A DNA stretch of 64,000 nucleotides. Source: Ciona intestinalis. Taxonomy: Eukaryota > Chordata > Ascidiacea > Phlebobranchia > Cionidae. Where the stretch lies: contig NC_020170.2 in the NCBI RefSeq assembly GCF_000224145.3, positions 3,612,646 through 3,676,645 of the forward strand. Direction: 5' to 3'. Under the pieces are notes generated by a model. It was not told the DNA's origin. It did not search any database and saw only the letters and a program-made list of their open reading frames with translations. Positions within the stretch are counted from its first letter, which is position 1. Every line of letters begins with the position of its first letter. Of this stretch, positions 22,401 to 34,431 are shown in pieces. A program made the translations under genes and the position numbers.

Positions 22401-25400
22401 AAGTGACACATTTGAGCGAACTATTTGTTGGTCATTTGAAGATCTACAGATGTTACTAGGTACTAACATGCCCATTTTTGGTGGAGGTGAATACCCAGCA
22501 GTCAGTCTTAGATTAAGGTAACATGATACTGTTTACTGGTTTGTTTTGAACATTAGCTCAGGGATTTAAATTTAAGTCTTTTTTTTATTTTGAATTGAAT
22601 TGTCTGGTATTGTGGTATAATGGTTGGACATTTGTCTGTGGGGGTGCAGGTTCAAGGCTTGTTGCTGCCACCATTCTGGACTTTGTGTTTTATTTTGTTA
22701 TAACTACTTTCCTTTCCTCTCCACATATAAATTGAGTTCATTCATTAAAAATCAAAAATCATTTTAAACTAATAAGTAACTGTATTTTGAAAAAGGTAAA
22801 CAAGGTAAAAATAAACGTTTTTAACCATTTTTTGCTGGAAAAGATTTAAATAAAGCCCTTAAAACCCATTTAATTTCATAAATAATGTAACCTGCTTCGT
22901 TCAGGTAAAAAAATACGATACCTAGTCCTAAACTCTAGTGTAATTTAATATAATATTTTCTATACAGAGATTCAAGCAAACCAATAAACGTACTCACTGG
23001 AATTGACTACTGGCTCGATAACTTAATTTGTAATGTACCGGAGGTGGTTATGTGTTTCCATGTCAATGGGATTGTGAAGAATTATGAAGTTATAAGAACT
23101 GAAGATATTCCAACTCTAGAAGGGTCCAGGTTTATGTCAAAAATATTAAAATTCTCTTTTAAAAATAAATTTTCGCTTACTTTTTTGTGTCCAAACATTT
23201 TTTTTTTCACTTTAAAGGGGTAAACAAAGTTTTTTTTTCACTTTTAAACGAGTAGACAAACTCTTACCTCAAAGGGTAGACACTAGATTATTTTTTTGAT
23301 TAGGTAAGTGTGCTATGCAAGACACTAAGACACAGTGAAAACATAACAGTAACAGAAATATGGATTGATTTTGTAATATTATCTGGTGTACTGGTTTGGC
23401 AGAAAGAGGAATTTTATTTTTGTATAAAATTTCTATAATCTATATATATTTAAATAAAACTTTAATATAATCTTTCTATACATGGTAATTATAAATAGAA
23501 ATTTATTCAATATTCAGCTTTATTAATTTTCTTTATAGATTTCGTCCCAAAGTGATTAAGGACATCGCCCAAAACATTTTATCATTTCTGAAATCAAACT
23601 GTACAAAAGAAGGTCATACATACTGGCTGTTTAAAGTGAGTTCATTTTCCACGATATCTTGCGTGAATGTACATATAATATTTATATGATAACAGCATAT
23701 GCTTGAGCTTAACTGATTTAGGCAAATAATATCTAGCTCTTGATCGCACCTATAGAAGTAATAAATTAAACCAAGTGCACTAACAATCTAGAAACGACCT
23801 TAAAAAGAGTTTTTCCAACCTAACAGAAAATATAACAATATTTTCATATTTTTTTTTACTTTTAAAAATTTTAATTTCATATTTCAAAATTTTGATGTAC
23901 TTAAAAATGTAGGCATTAAGCAAGAATAAAAGGAATGAAAAAAATTAAGATTTAACAAAAAATCTATTTTTTTGCTTTTTAGGGAAGCAATGAAGACGAC
24001 GTGGTGAAACTTTATGATCTCACAATGCTGTGTGATCAGAAGAAGAACAGAGGAGATGAAAACTCACACAATCCATTTACTTTGTCTGTGGCTACATTAC
24101 TTTATAAGATGGCCGTTAATTTAATGCAACAGGTAGGAATATATTTTGTTTTATCTTTGCAAAATATAAAGTGCTAAAGTAAAGCAGTAATAATTGTATT
24201 TTATATTATTATTATAGCAGAGTAATCTATTTTTTGGGAATGCGGTATTCCAAAAACTACTGGTGTAATACGCTCCTACAGCTTGCCTTGCTGTAGGACC
24301 TTAGGCTTACAGAATAGAATATAGTTTCACGATTTTTAATTTTGTTAGGGTCTTAGCACACATAATTTTAAAATTTTACAATTTTTTCTGCTGAAAGTGC
24401 TTGAAAACTTATACCTAATCATTAAAATTTCACAGCATATAGTTCCTTTTCACAGTATATAATTTAAAAAAATGGTTTATATTAAAAAATCTAGATTTTA
24501 CATTAATTTTGACTTAAATGAATTTTTATATCACAGGCTTCAGTTGCTTGTAGCAGCAAAGCAACCATCAAAGAATTGTTAAAAAATTGCATCAATCTTC
24601 TGGAGAAAAACTCCTCTCTTGACCCAGTGATGTTAATGGGAGCCTTATGTATGTTGTCTACATTATGTTTACCAGATTCTCCAAGTGAAAAACCACCTGT
24701 TGACCTCAATAAAAAAGGTATGACTTTAAATGACTTTTTTATTTTTTGGATTGCACTGTGGGGTAAGATGGTTAGCAATAGCAATATATATTTCAAATGT
24801 TTTTATTTTTTTTGGCAATTAAAAATGCTTTTATAGAGTTGTGAGAATACGGTTATATAATTCTGTCAATATTCCTCTTTACCCCCAAATTTGACGATGA
24901 AAGATGAATATAATCTTGAATCATCTTACCTTTACCTACTATATAAAACCTGTTCAAGTGTTCACTTTAAATTTTTTTTTTTAGATCGGCAAAAATCAAA
25001 TTTATCCCTCAAGTCCCACACGGTTGAAAGTGAGTCGCATAAACATCTTGATATTCTGTAGCTAGGCTATACAGTGATATTTGTTACTTACTTATTCTAA
25101 GAGATTTTTTATTGTGTATTTTTAAAAAATTTTCTGTTTTTTTTACGTATTTGCATGAAATTAAATTTAAAATATTAAAAATATATATTTAGGTAAGCGT
25201 TCGTTTTATGGAAATTCAAAACAAAAACATTCTTATCTTCTTAAATTGCTTCACACCCCAATTAAGCTACACATTTTAACCATTACCCTTAGAAACTTTC
25301 TTTATAAAAAAAAGGGATATTATAACATAAAAAAATCTACAGAACCAAATATGGAAGTAGCTGTAATACCATCAGTAACTGAGTTGTCGATACCCGAGAA

Positions 25401-28400
25401 ATATCGAATAAAGTTAATTTCCGAGTCGAATCAGGTCGAAACAGATGGTTGCCATTCGGCACTTACTCATATAATACAAGCCCTTAATGTGAGAACTGAT
25501 GAAGGTAATGTACATTACGTGATAATACAATACAGACGTTATTATTAATAGTGTGGCATATTTTTATAATATTGTTTTTTTTATAATTGTGTTTGTCAAT
25601 TTTATATTTTTTAATTCTGATTTTTATTTTTCTAGTACAAAAGGGTAAATAAACCTATCTTAAAAGCTAAAATGCCTTGGAAATAATAAAAAGAAGTAAA
25701 AGAATGATAAAATAGTACAAACGTAGTAAAAACAATACAATTTTACCATCGTAAAATACGAAAACATGGTAAATAAAAAAATCTTACCAATAACAGATAA
25801 TGATCCTGAATTGTTGGAAGTTCGAATCCAGCTTTACCGGAATATTTCACTTGCTTATTATTCCCTTGCTGAGCACGAATCGAAACAGGAAAACTATGGT
25901 TTATCGCTTCAGTTTTTGCGCATTGCACTGCAGAGTTATGGTAAGAGTGATATTGCAAAAGTTTAGATCAATTTTACGCACACATGAGCCTCTGCCATGT
26001 TTTTTTTCTTGGCTTCTATTTTTTATGCTTTAATTTACCATATAGTAGGAAGGGTGAAGATGAGTCACCTTTTCATTCTAATTTCTCATCCAATTTGGTA
26101 GTAAACAAATAACATTTAAAGAATTATAAAACGGTATCCTTACGACTCCCATAGACCATTGTTAATTGTTTAAAACGCAATCATGATATTTGGATATTAT
26201 ATGCTAAAGGTGTCCCATCTTCCCCCACCCTATACCATATTATAACTGCTTGCATAAAACAAGATTAAACCGCTGAAATAACACTGTTAATTTTTATTTT
26301 GAAATATTCTTTTCAGAATTCCTTGAATACTTGATGACCATCAGTGTAAAGCAAGCAAAACAAGGTAAGGTTACATAATTCATTTCTTGAATTTCCAAAA
26401 AGTAAATAAAAATGGTCAAAATCTTTTCTGCTCTGCCATAAGGAAATGTTCTTTAGTGTATCTCACTATAAAACCTTATCATTATTTTCTTCACTTCTTT
26501 AACATCTTCCCAGGATTGATCACTCCTCCGGACTTCCATCTCCTACTTCCTCGTCTTCTCACACTCTGTGGTGACATCCAGTGGAACAGATCTCAGAGCA
26601 AGAGCGAAGATGAGAGGAGAATCTTCTGCGAGCAATTCTTCTCCGTATCGGACACAGAGATCGCTGTCTGCGATGCAATGAATAAATTCACGGTTATATG
26701 TAAGTGCTCATGCATATGTCTAATCACTCATGCATATCTATAAGCAGTGGCGCAGCAAGCTGGGGCTTTTAGGGGTTGTGTTGTGACCTCTTCCTTTCTT
26801 TAAGAAAATACAAAAATTTATAACAAAAACTTAAAAAATAAAACTTTTTTGTTTGTAAAATGTTGTAAGCATTCATGCATATCTAAGCAGCCATCCAAAA
26901 TTGTTCTCATAGCCCAATGTAAAAAATGTTTTCTTCTCTTTTCCTTATAAATATTGCAAAAAAGGAAGGCAAGCTTATTTTTTACCAGAACAAAAAAAAA
27001 TTAAAAGAAAAAAAAGATAATTTTTGTACCAGATCTATTTTTTTCTTAATCTTATCTTAAACTTTTCACGCAGCTGGTCAGGAGTATGTTTGGTTGACTG
27101 ATTTACAAAGCGAAGTTGGTGAAGGTTACAAAACAACTCGGCAATGTTATCAGTCAGCTCTTGAAAAACTTCCCAACAAACGAAAAGATAAAAAGTCCTC
27201 CTCATCTAAGATGAAGGCAGAAGATCGTGGGAAGAGCCGATCCCGGACATCCGAGGATGAAGGGATGGTCTTCATGATAAAGAGGAAACTCGGACACGTA
27301 GCAAACGAGCAAGGCGCGCTTGGGATTGGAGAGGCAGTTACTTTGTTGAATGTTACTTCTTATAAAGGTGGTTTTATATATATACTTTATTTTACTGAGA
27401 ATTAGGTGTTTAGTATAATAGGGTGGGTTAAGATGGGACACCTTTAGAACATAATATCTAAATATCCTGATTGCGTTTTAAACAATTAAGAACGGTCTAT
27501 GTGAGTCGTGGGATACAGTTTTATAGTTCGTTGAATGTTCTTTGTTTACTACTAAATTGGACGAGAAACTAGAGTTAAAGGTGTCCCGTCTTCCCCCACC
27601 CTACTATACGTTTATTTACTGTGGCTATATTTTGTATATGTATTGCTTGCTATATTGTAGAGTTTAAGTGTTTTGTAGTTTACTGCTGTATTTATTTTAT
27701 GTTTTTTCCATTTAAAAAATGATTTGTCATCAATTGTTGTAACTTTTGTGTTGTGTATCTAATGAGTTAGTGGGTCAACCCTGGCCTTGATCCCAGGTCC
27801 CCTGACGTGCTGGTCATTAGCACCTCACCCATATAGAAACTTATGTATTCATAATTATAAGAGTTTTGTATTATTAAATATGCATTAATTTACTGCAGAC
27901 AAGGATAAGCACAACAACCAGCAGAAGGAAGTATGGAAAATGACTTATTCTCATCTAGAACTTGCATTAAATTGTTTCACAGTAGTTAATGATGCAATTA
28001 ATCAGGTATTTAGATAAGTTTTGCTGCAAACTTTAACAAAATTATATAAATTCTAGTAATTCTTGTTTTTCAACTTTGTGTTTCTACACTATTATTACAA
28101 AACTATTTTTTACTTATACTCATAATAACAGTTAGCAGAAGTTTTTTGCTTAAAAAGGAAAAATATTAGTAATTATAGAAAAATTTATACTTACAAAATG
28201 AAGTATTGTCAGTAATTTTAGTACAGCTTTTTTATTATTTTAAACTTACAGCTCAACTTTAGACAATAACCATTCCAAATAAAAATATCTTGTTTTTTTA
28301 AAAACATTACAGGCATTGGTGTTATCCAACCTTGGTAAGTTAATGAGAATTTGCGCTCAATCCATTGCACAAGATCAACAAGATAACTTTACTATGGATG

Positions 28401-31400
28401 AAGAGACTTTACATAACCGTGCAATTGACTATTACCTCAAGGTTTTTGGAAAAACTTTTTTAATAATTTTTTATTGTATAAAATATTTTTACCTTACTGC
28501 AAAGTATTTTTTTTTTGTAAAAAAAACAATTTTCAGAAAAGGAAAAGGTAAATTGCAATTTTCGTGAATCATTTTTTTATTTATTTATTACAAAGATAAC
28601 ATTTTTAAATGAAATAATTAAATTATGAAATGTGTATTTTTGAACAGTATGTCACTCTACAATAATAAATAAAAAAATAAAACCCAAACTAAAATTTCGA
28701 CTTTATTTTCAGGCATTGACTCACCATAATAGCAATCATGACCGACGCAATGACACTGACACTTCAAAATCATTATCACTTAATATACATAATAACTTAT
28801 CATGGGAAGTATGTGGTGCTTACTTTACCATGGCACAACGTGTACAAGACCATTCACCATTGCACTTAAAGTCAAGAGAACAAATTGAGCAACAGGTTTT
28901 AAATTTTTTTATTTTTGTTTTTGGATAATTTTTAGGGTTTTTGTATATATGAGCTTCAAATGCTTATTGTCAAATAGTAAATTAGAAATTTTTGTATTTT
29001 TAGAATAAATTTGCTCTGTTTTATATGGAGGTCATACAGTAAGTTCTGTCAGAGGGCTATTTTAAAACTGTCTAATACCCATTTAAACAATAAAAATTGA
29101 ATACAACACTATAAATAGTGCTAAAAATAATGAATAAAAATTAGTAAAAAACATGTGAATGGCAAAAAATATATTTTTTAAAGTTTTTTTCACTTTCAGA
29201 CATCAGACTTACTCCACAAATCATTGAAACATTGCAATAATATTCTAAAATCAAACGATAAAAAGTCACAAGCGATCATGAGGTGTGCGAAGATACATCA
29301 CCGGCTAGCATCCTTGCACCATAACTCGTTTCGAAACGTGGTAACAAATATATATATATATATGTATATATGATTTTCATCACTACTGTTTTTTTTAAAA
29401 TATATGTGTGCAGAAATTAGGTTTAATTTGATAAAAAAAATTACAGGCTCTTTACTCTTTTATATAATCTATACTGTTTTTTCACCCTTTTATAGGATTT
29501 CTGTGTGTTTTTTACTGTTATGTAAGATCTTTTTTTATATTTAATATAAATAATCTCTATACCCAAATAGGGATGGTACTGCTAAAAGCAGTACATGCTT
29601 AAAATGTCTAAAAAATTCTGTTTTTTTTTTATTTCTTTGTTTTTTTCAGACCGAATCCACAAAACGACGACACTGCAAAACGCTCGCTGACTCCCATTAT
29701 GACAAAGCAATTTTGTTTTTCCATCAACTACCAGATGAAAGTTCGACGGATTATTTTCGTATTTTGCTCGAAAAACTAGCGCTACATGAAAACTGTATTG
29801 AAAGTAAGTTTAGAATAAAATTTTTTACAGTTTATTACTTTTTATTTGCTCTTTTATCTTTAGTCTTGTTTAATTCTTAAGTTTTAATTTTTTTCTTATT
29901 TTTTGTTTATTTGTTTTATTTTTAAATTTTAAATATTTCCGTAAACTTTGTTTTTGGGTTGTTTTTTTTTTTAGTAAAACAAACTAATATTTTTTTCTAC
30001 CCAGCTCATAGCACGACTAACCCAACAACCAAAGTAAAGCAAATCTTGGAAACATTAGGTCTTTCCATGCCTTGTATGCGCCCACTGTCATTACTCCACG
30101 AGTTACTACAGGTAAAACATTTCTTGTGACAAACATGATTTAATAGATTTAGTGGAGTGGGGGAAGATGGGACAACGTATCATTCTATTTTCCCATAGAC
30201 CGCATTTAAAACACAATCAGGATATTTAGATATTCTGTGCTAAAGGTGTCCCATCTTACCCCACCGTACTATACATTATATATATATATGATTTTATTCT
30301 AAAATGAGATTAATAAACAAAAACAAATGCAGATTATACTGTACATGCAAAAACATGATAATTGTTAAACAGTCTTGACGGCCCTGTATTTAAATCTTGT
30401 TATATTTTGTTTAGCTTCATTTGTTGTGTTGTATGCGAACTGGATATATATAGTCAAAGTTGACCTATCACATATTTTATCCCAGTTCTACTTGAAAGAA
30501 ATACATGTTCTTATTAATCAGTGTCATATAGTCTCACTTATTTATCCTCATTTGGTGGGCATAGACAGTAGTTATATCATGGTTGTTTAGTTATACCGTT
30601 TCATACACCTTGTGCCAGTTTGCGACTTACCAAATATAACTTTGTTGGGTATTGTTTTTTTGGCTGACAATTTCGACAACCCATAAAGTCCCATTGCATT
30701 GGAGCAATTGTTGTTAAGTGTCTTGCCCATAATGGCATCAAGCATCAAATCCTGTAGCTAGAATTCCCTGCTATGACTCTATACAACACTCAGCCATTTC
30801 GACAACTCATGAAGGACCACTGGGTTGGGGGAATTACTGTTAAGGTCTTGCACAAGGACACATACACCCATAATGGCATTAAGCATCAAATCCTGTATTC
30901 CTAAGTTACAATTCTTTAACCACTCTGCTATGATCCTGTACAATAATTATTTACATGTATAAACCACTACAACAACTTTTCTTTGCAGGACTTTATTCGC
31001 CATAACTCTGACTCTTCATCTCCAGTTGATTTACCAGATACACGAACTACAGATTTACAAATAACCTCATCAAGTATAGATGAATGGACTTCTCTATCTA
31101 ACGTACTTTCCACTGTGTTACAATCGCTGCTACTCATGTTGGTAAAATGTTCAGGTACAACAAGAACGACAGCTAAGAAAAGGTGAGATTTTTAATGAGT
31201 GGCGTATTTGTCCTTTTTGTTGGGATAGCAACAGTCATTAAAATATGAGTGTTCTGTTTTTTTTAAATTTAGGGAACACACCAGTGACCCATGTTAAAAT
31301 GAAAGCACTCGTAATGCTGATTAGTAGGATCAGTTAACTCTGTACATTTAACCATTTTAGATTCAAGTCTTTTGGGTGTTTTACCATCCACATTTTTAAT

Positions 31401-31766
31401 GGATGTGTTCACATTTTTTAATGTGTTTTTAATAGATAAGATTGTCAGTACAGTACTTAAAAATAAGAGTTAGGATGTACAGATATATACTACACAGATC
31501 TTTAACTAAAATTAATCCAACCTGTTTTTTGTAACCTATGTTATAATGTTATACTGATACTGTATTTTATCAGGCCTACTGCCCCAAGCACACACCCTGC
31601 ACATACAAAGTATAAAGAACTATACACCAAGTCTTTACATTGCTTGACTGTTTGCAGCAAAGATATTGATAAAACCAGCAGTTTAAACAAGCACAAGTAC
31701 CTTCTGGAAAGAGTAAAAGCACTTCTTGCTATTCTGAATGAGACAAAAATTATTTTTAAAAAGTGA
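19460..31766 (+). CDS. EDRF1: EDRF1 orthologue (erythroid differentiation-related factor 1), complete
   Basis: 25 coding exons: 19460-19512, 19863-20121, 20422-20539, 21041-21152, 21497-21613, 21936-22044, 22396-22517, 22968-23129, 23539-23635, 23983-24132, 24537-24717, 24985-25029, 25193-25504, 25797-25940, 26317-26364, 26514-26699, 27074-27367, 27899-28005, 28313-28441, 28713-28895, 29200-29340, 29650-29803, 30005-30111, 30989-31182, 31574-31766. All phases join, giving ~1238 residues, close to the vertebrate protein. Diagnostic blocks are NIKKLLKMPFSKAQISMAV, SNMPIFGGG-like NMPIFGGGEYPAVSLRLR, VLTGIDYWLDNLICNVPE, NILSFLKSNCTKEGHTYWLF and NLGKLMRICAQ. Residues around LAYYSLAEHESKQENYG look TPR-like. 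The vertebrate protein is a nuclear factor linked to globin and haem gene expression; its role in a tunicate without erythrocytes is unknown. Exon 13 may instead start at 25343, which would remove 50 residues. Confidence 0.95.
20690..21040 (+). repeat. Tandem repeats with hairpins in EDRF1 intron 3
   Basis: About three degenerate units of 120-170 bp share catactaacatatgagatat, gtagacact/acataaac and ggcagaaacagaaccag. Two contain near-perfect hairpins: arms tgttagtatgtac and gtacatactaaca around attcattaa at about 20946-20982, and a similar one at about 20820-20856. The last unit ends exactly at the 3' splice site of exon 4. Confidence 0.8.
22150..22370 (+). repeat. Direct repeat pair in EDRF1 intron 6
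   Basis: A ~50-bp segment containing tttatcatacatttaggcat is present at about 22157-22208 and again at about 22317-22368, nearly identical and ~160 bp apart. Confidence 0.8.
22600..22700 (+). mobile_element. SINE head, EDRF1 intron 7
   Basis: gtattgtggtataatggttg (A-box-like) and gtgcaggttcaaggcttgtt (B-box-like) are followed by the shared tgctgccaccattctgg. The downstream tail is lost. Confidence 0.6.
24753..24944 (-). mobile_element. MITE copy 11 (diverged), EDRF1 intron 11
   Basis: cactgtggggtaagatggtt at the left and tcatcttacctttacctact at the right; the middle is heavily decayed but keeps atagagttgtgagaatacgg. Confidence 0.65.
26041..26233 (+). mobile_element. MITE copy 12, EDRF1 intron 14
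   Basis: tatagtaggaagggtgaaga at the left and gtgtcccatcttcccccacc at the right, with full internal family phrases. Confidence 0.88.
27413..27608 (-). mobile_element. MITE copy 13, EDRF1 intron 17
   Basis: Complete reverse-oriented copy. The ends are gggtgggttaagatgggaca and gtgtcccgtcttcccccacc, flanked by tata. Confidence 0.9.
30151..30273 (+). mobile_element. MITE copy 14 (internally deleted), EDRF1 intron 23
   Basis: Both termini are intact (gtgggggaagatgggacaac, gtgtcccatcttaccccacc) but ~70 bp of the middle is missing, leaving 123 bp. Confidence 0.85.
30590..30950 (-). mobile_element. Two adjacent SINE-like copies (reverse), EDRF1 intron 23
   Basis: Two tandem partial copies share ttaagtgtcttgcccataat / ttaaggtcttgcacaaggac and cattaagcatcaaatcctgt. 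The first ends near 30790, where the second begins. Confidence 0.65.
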
Positions 31767-31867
31767 TCATGTTACTGCCGGGTTATATAACATTAATTGA
31801 AGTATTTTATAATGCAGTGTTACATTTAAGCATGGTGGTGACTTGTGTGCTTAGTGCTACTTTGAAT

Positions 31868-32064
31868 TCAGAAACTCGTTAATGGTATGTTAAAAGTAGT
31901 CGCCATATCTGTTGTATGAGGAAAAACTTTTTCTTCAAAATGTTGCAAAAGTGTTTTAGCAATGAGATTTTTCTCAGTTTTCTCGTTTCTGACTAGCCGG
32001 CTATTTCTTGGTTGCAATAGAAAATTTGTACCGTCCTTCAAACAAAGTATTGTTTTGAATCTAG
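31868..32064 (-). other. Possible terminal coding exon of an unrecognised minus-strand gene
   Basis: On the minus strand a 3' splice site (catactgaaacag) precedes 64 codons ending in TGA. The peptide includes CLKDGTNFLLQPRNSRL and ends NIPLTSF, with balanced, protein-like composition. No upstream partner exon was found and the family is not recognised. It lies tail-to-tail with EDRF1, 102 bp past its stop. Confidence 0.3.
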
Positions 32065-32803
32065 CTGTTTCAGTATGTAAACCAAAGAACATAGATATCA
32101 GCTGTGTATCTATTTACTTTAATGTAAACGGGTATTCAAAGCATTTTTGCGAATGTTAATAGCTTGCGTATATACAAAGCATAAAGCGTTTAATCATATA
32201 CGAAAGTCAATTGGCAATATAATGCTTTGAATTTTAAATGTCAAGTGAACAACCGCAATGTTTAAATCAGGTAAGCAAAGCATATTTATATCCACATATT
32301 CTGGTCGAGGCTATATAAGCATAGATAATACATATACTATCTATTATATAAGTATAAAAGTCTGTAGTATAGTGCGGGATTTCAAAAGTCACCTATCCGA
32401 GGATTGTTGTTTTGAATGTTTTTGTTGGACCACTTTAAAAGTAAAAATTTCGAAACGTGACTATTTTGTGTTCGTAAAAATAAGCTGGTCGTGAGTTTCA
32501 GAAGTATTTTTTAAAATGCGTGTTTTAACTGATAAGATCAGTAAAACGTTTGTCTGCAGAAACGACTTGATTTTTTTGCTTTAGGGACCATTTTTGCACA
32601 AATATATTTGAATTTTCAGTGTGCCTATAATAAAATAGAAACCGAATACATCTGCTCTGTTGCGGCTATTTTAAACTTAACACAAGAATTTTGGGCTAAT
32701 TTTTATTAATTTTACAAAATTCATTTCACTTTATGCGCCTTGTTCATTAAGGCAATCACATAAAAACATTAGTCTGTGCTTTGTTCTATTTTAAAAGAGT
32801 CGC

Positions 32804-33022
32804 TGTTCGGAAAGATCACCGTTACAAAGCAATCCCGAGTTCGCTATTTGAAGTGGTCCAAGATACGAAAAGCGGCAAGCCCGGCTTATCAGTCAATTCA
32901 CTGCACGATCATCATGAAAAGCAGTTTCTATTCAACATTATAAACGCCTGCCCCGAGAAACATTTCAAACGTAAACTAAACGGTAGATGCTACAAAGTTG
33001 CAGAAGATACGGAATTTAACAG
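32804..33022 (+). other. Possible internal coding exon, family not recognised
   Basis: An open frame of ~73 codons ends at a plausible donor (gaatttaacag/gtatag). It encodes a basic, protein-like peptide (HRYKAIPSSLFEVVQDTK, FNIINACPEKHFKRKLNG). The acceptor is weak (ttctattttaaaag) and no flanking exon was identified. It could belong to a small gene or be a decayed remnant. Confidence 0.35.
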
Positions 33023-33129
33023 GTATAGGTTCATCTGTATGTTTACCTTTAGGCCTATGCAAAAGTTTTTTTAAAATTTATTTCAGTAAAAAAATGGTTG
33101 CATTTTTCGGCTGCAATCAATTGTTGAAG

Positions 33130-33326
33130 AGTAGGGTGGGGGAAGATGGGACACCTTTACCACATAATATCCAAATATCCTGATCGTGTATTAAACTATT
33201 AACAACGGTCTATGAGAGTCGTGAGGATACGGTTTTATAATTGTTTGAATGTTCTTTTGTTTACTACCAAATAGGTCGAGAAAATAGAATAAAAAGGTGT
33301 CCCATCTTCCCCCACCCCTACTATAT
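33130..33326 (-). mobile_element. MITE copy 15 (complete, reverse)
   Basis: gtagggtgggggaagatggg at the left and gtgtcccatcttcccccacc at the right, with perfect ~20-bp termini and internal acaacggtctatgagagtcg. Confidence 0.92.
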
Positions 33327-33887
33327 GAACGACTCATATATACCCTGCCTACGTGTTTCACTGTCGCATTTTCATCGCGTTGATAGTTGTGTTTATATTT
33401 GCCTCATTCGCTTTGGATATTTAATATGTAATGAGCACTTGGCTTGGCACCAAGTAGCTAAGTGTTTATGTAAACTAGCCGTCGATCCAGTGTAAAATTG
33501 GTATTCACAATTGCCAAATATAGGCTGTACGGAATTTTGTAGCCAATGGTATATCTGTACCACATACAATCTTTTATAAGTGTTATGTATAGTTTAGTTA
33601 AACAATCTCTGTAAGAAGAGCTTCAGTACTTCTGACTCTATATGTTACAAATATGAGCCAAGAACATTTTGCTATAGTTGTTTAAATGAACAAACTCCGG
33701 AGCACCACCAGAATTAGTTCGTGCGCATTCTATACATTTCCATTTTAGAATTTTTATTTAGCGGGTTCGGTTTTATAAGTGCACCTTCAAATTTCTAATC
33801 CATTAAATAATTACCCCTGCTACATTGTCTACATTTGTTACGAGTATTAATCGCCACGTCTCCGTCTCAGTACTGCTACTTTTGTCC

Positions 33888-34097
33888 GGGCGGCGCCAGC
33901 TACACTACTGGGGACGGAAAACACCGTCCTCACTATTGTCGTCGACGGGTTACTCACGCAATAACAGGCGTCATTCGCTGCTGGATAATTGCTCAAACGC
34001 AACAAATCGTTCTAATACGTCTGTGGTCACTCTGCATGCCATGACAGATCAGATAAAAAGTGTCAAAAACGAACAGCCGCGAAAAAATGTACAATAA
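33888..34097 (+). other. Possible 3' coding exon, family not recognised
   Basis: Begins after a 3' splice-like site (cgtctccgtctcag) and is open for ~69 codons to a stop at 34097; it is S/N/R-rich. GC content is higher than in the flanks. Its phase does not join 32804-33022 as drawn, so the two may not belong together. Confidence 0.25.
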
Positions 34098-34313
34098 CGT
34101 TTTTTATACGTATTAGGTTCCGGGCAAAATAAAGACATCTTTTACGTGTGTAAATTAGTGTCATAAATACAGTCCTAGATCATAATACTCGTTGAGCAAT
34201 GTGCTTCCACGCGTCCAGTGAAGTCAATTAATTTCTCATAGTCTCGCGTCCGCTCACCGGGAATAAATCAAAACGCGCAGAGAAAAAAGGCAAGCAGTTC
34301 GCTAGAACCGATG

Positions 34314-34431
34314 GCTCTCTACGTTCATTGTATTTCGGACTGGCGAGCTGCAAAGACGGACGCTTTAGCGTTAAATATAAACGAACTACGAACGACCGAC
34401 GGTCGGGATCATCGAGACTTTATGACAAGGT
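34314..34431 (+). other. Possible first exon (ATG to splice donor)
   Basis: An ATG (MALYVHCISDWRAAKTDA...) is open for ~39 codons to a strong donor-like site (atgacaag/gtaagc). No joining exon was found. It could be a 5' exon of an unrecognised transcript or of an upstream MMP21 promoter. Confidence 0.25.
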
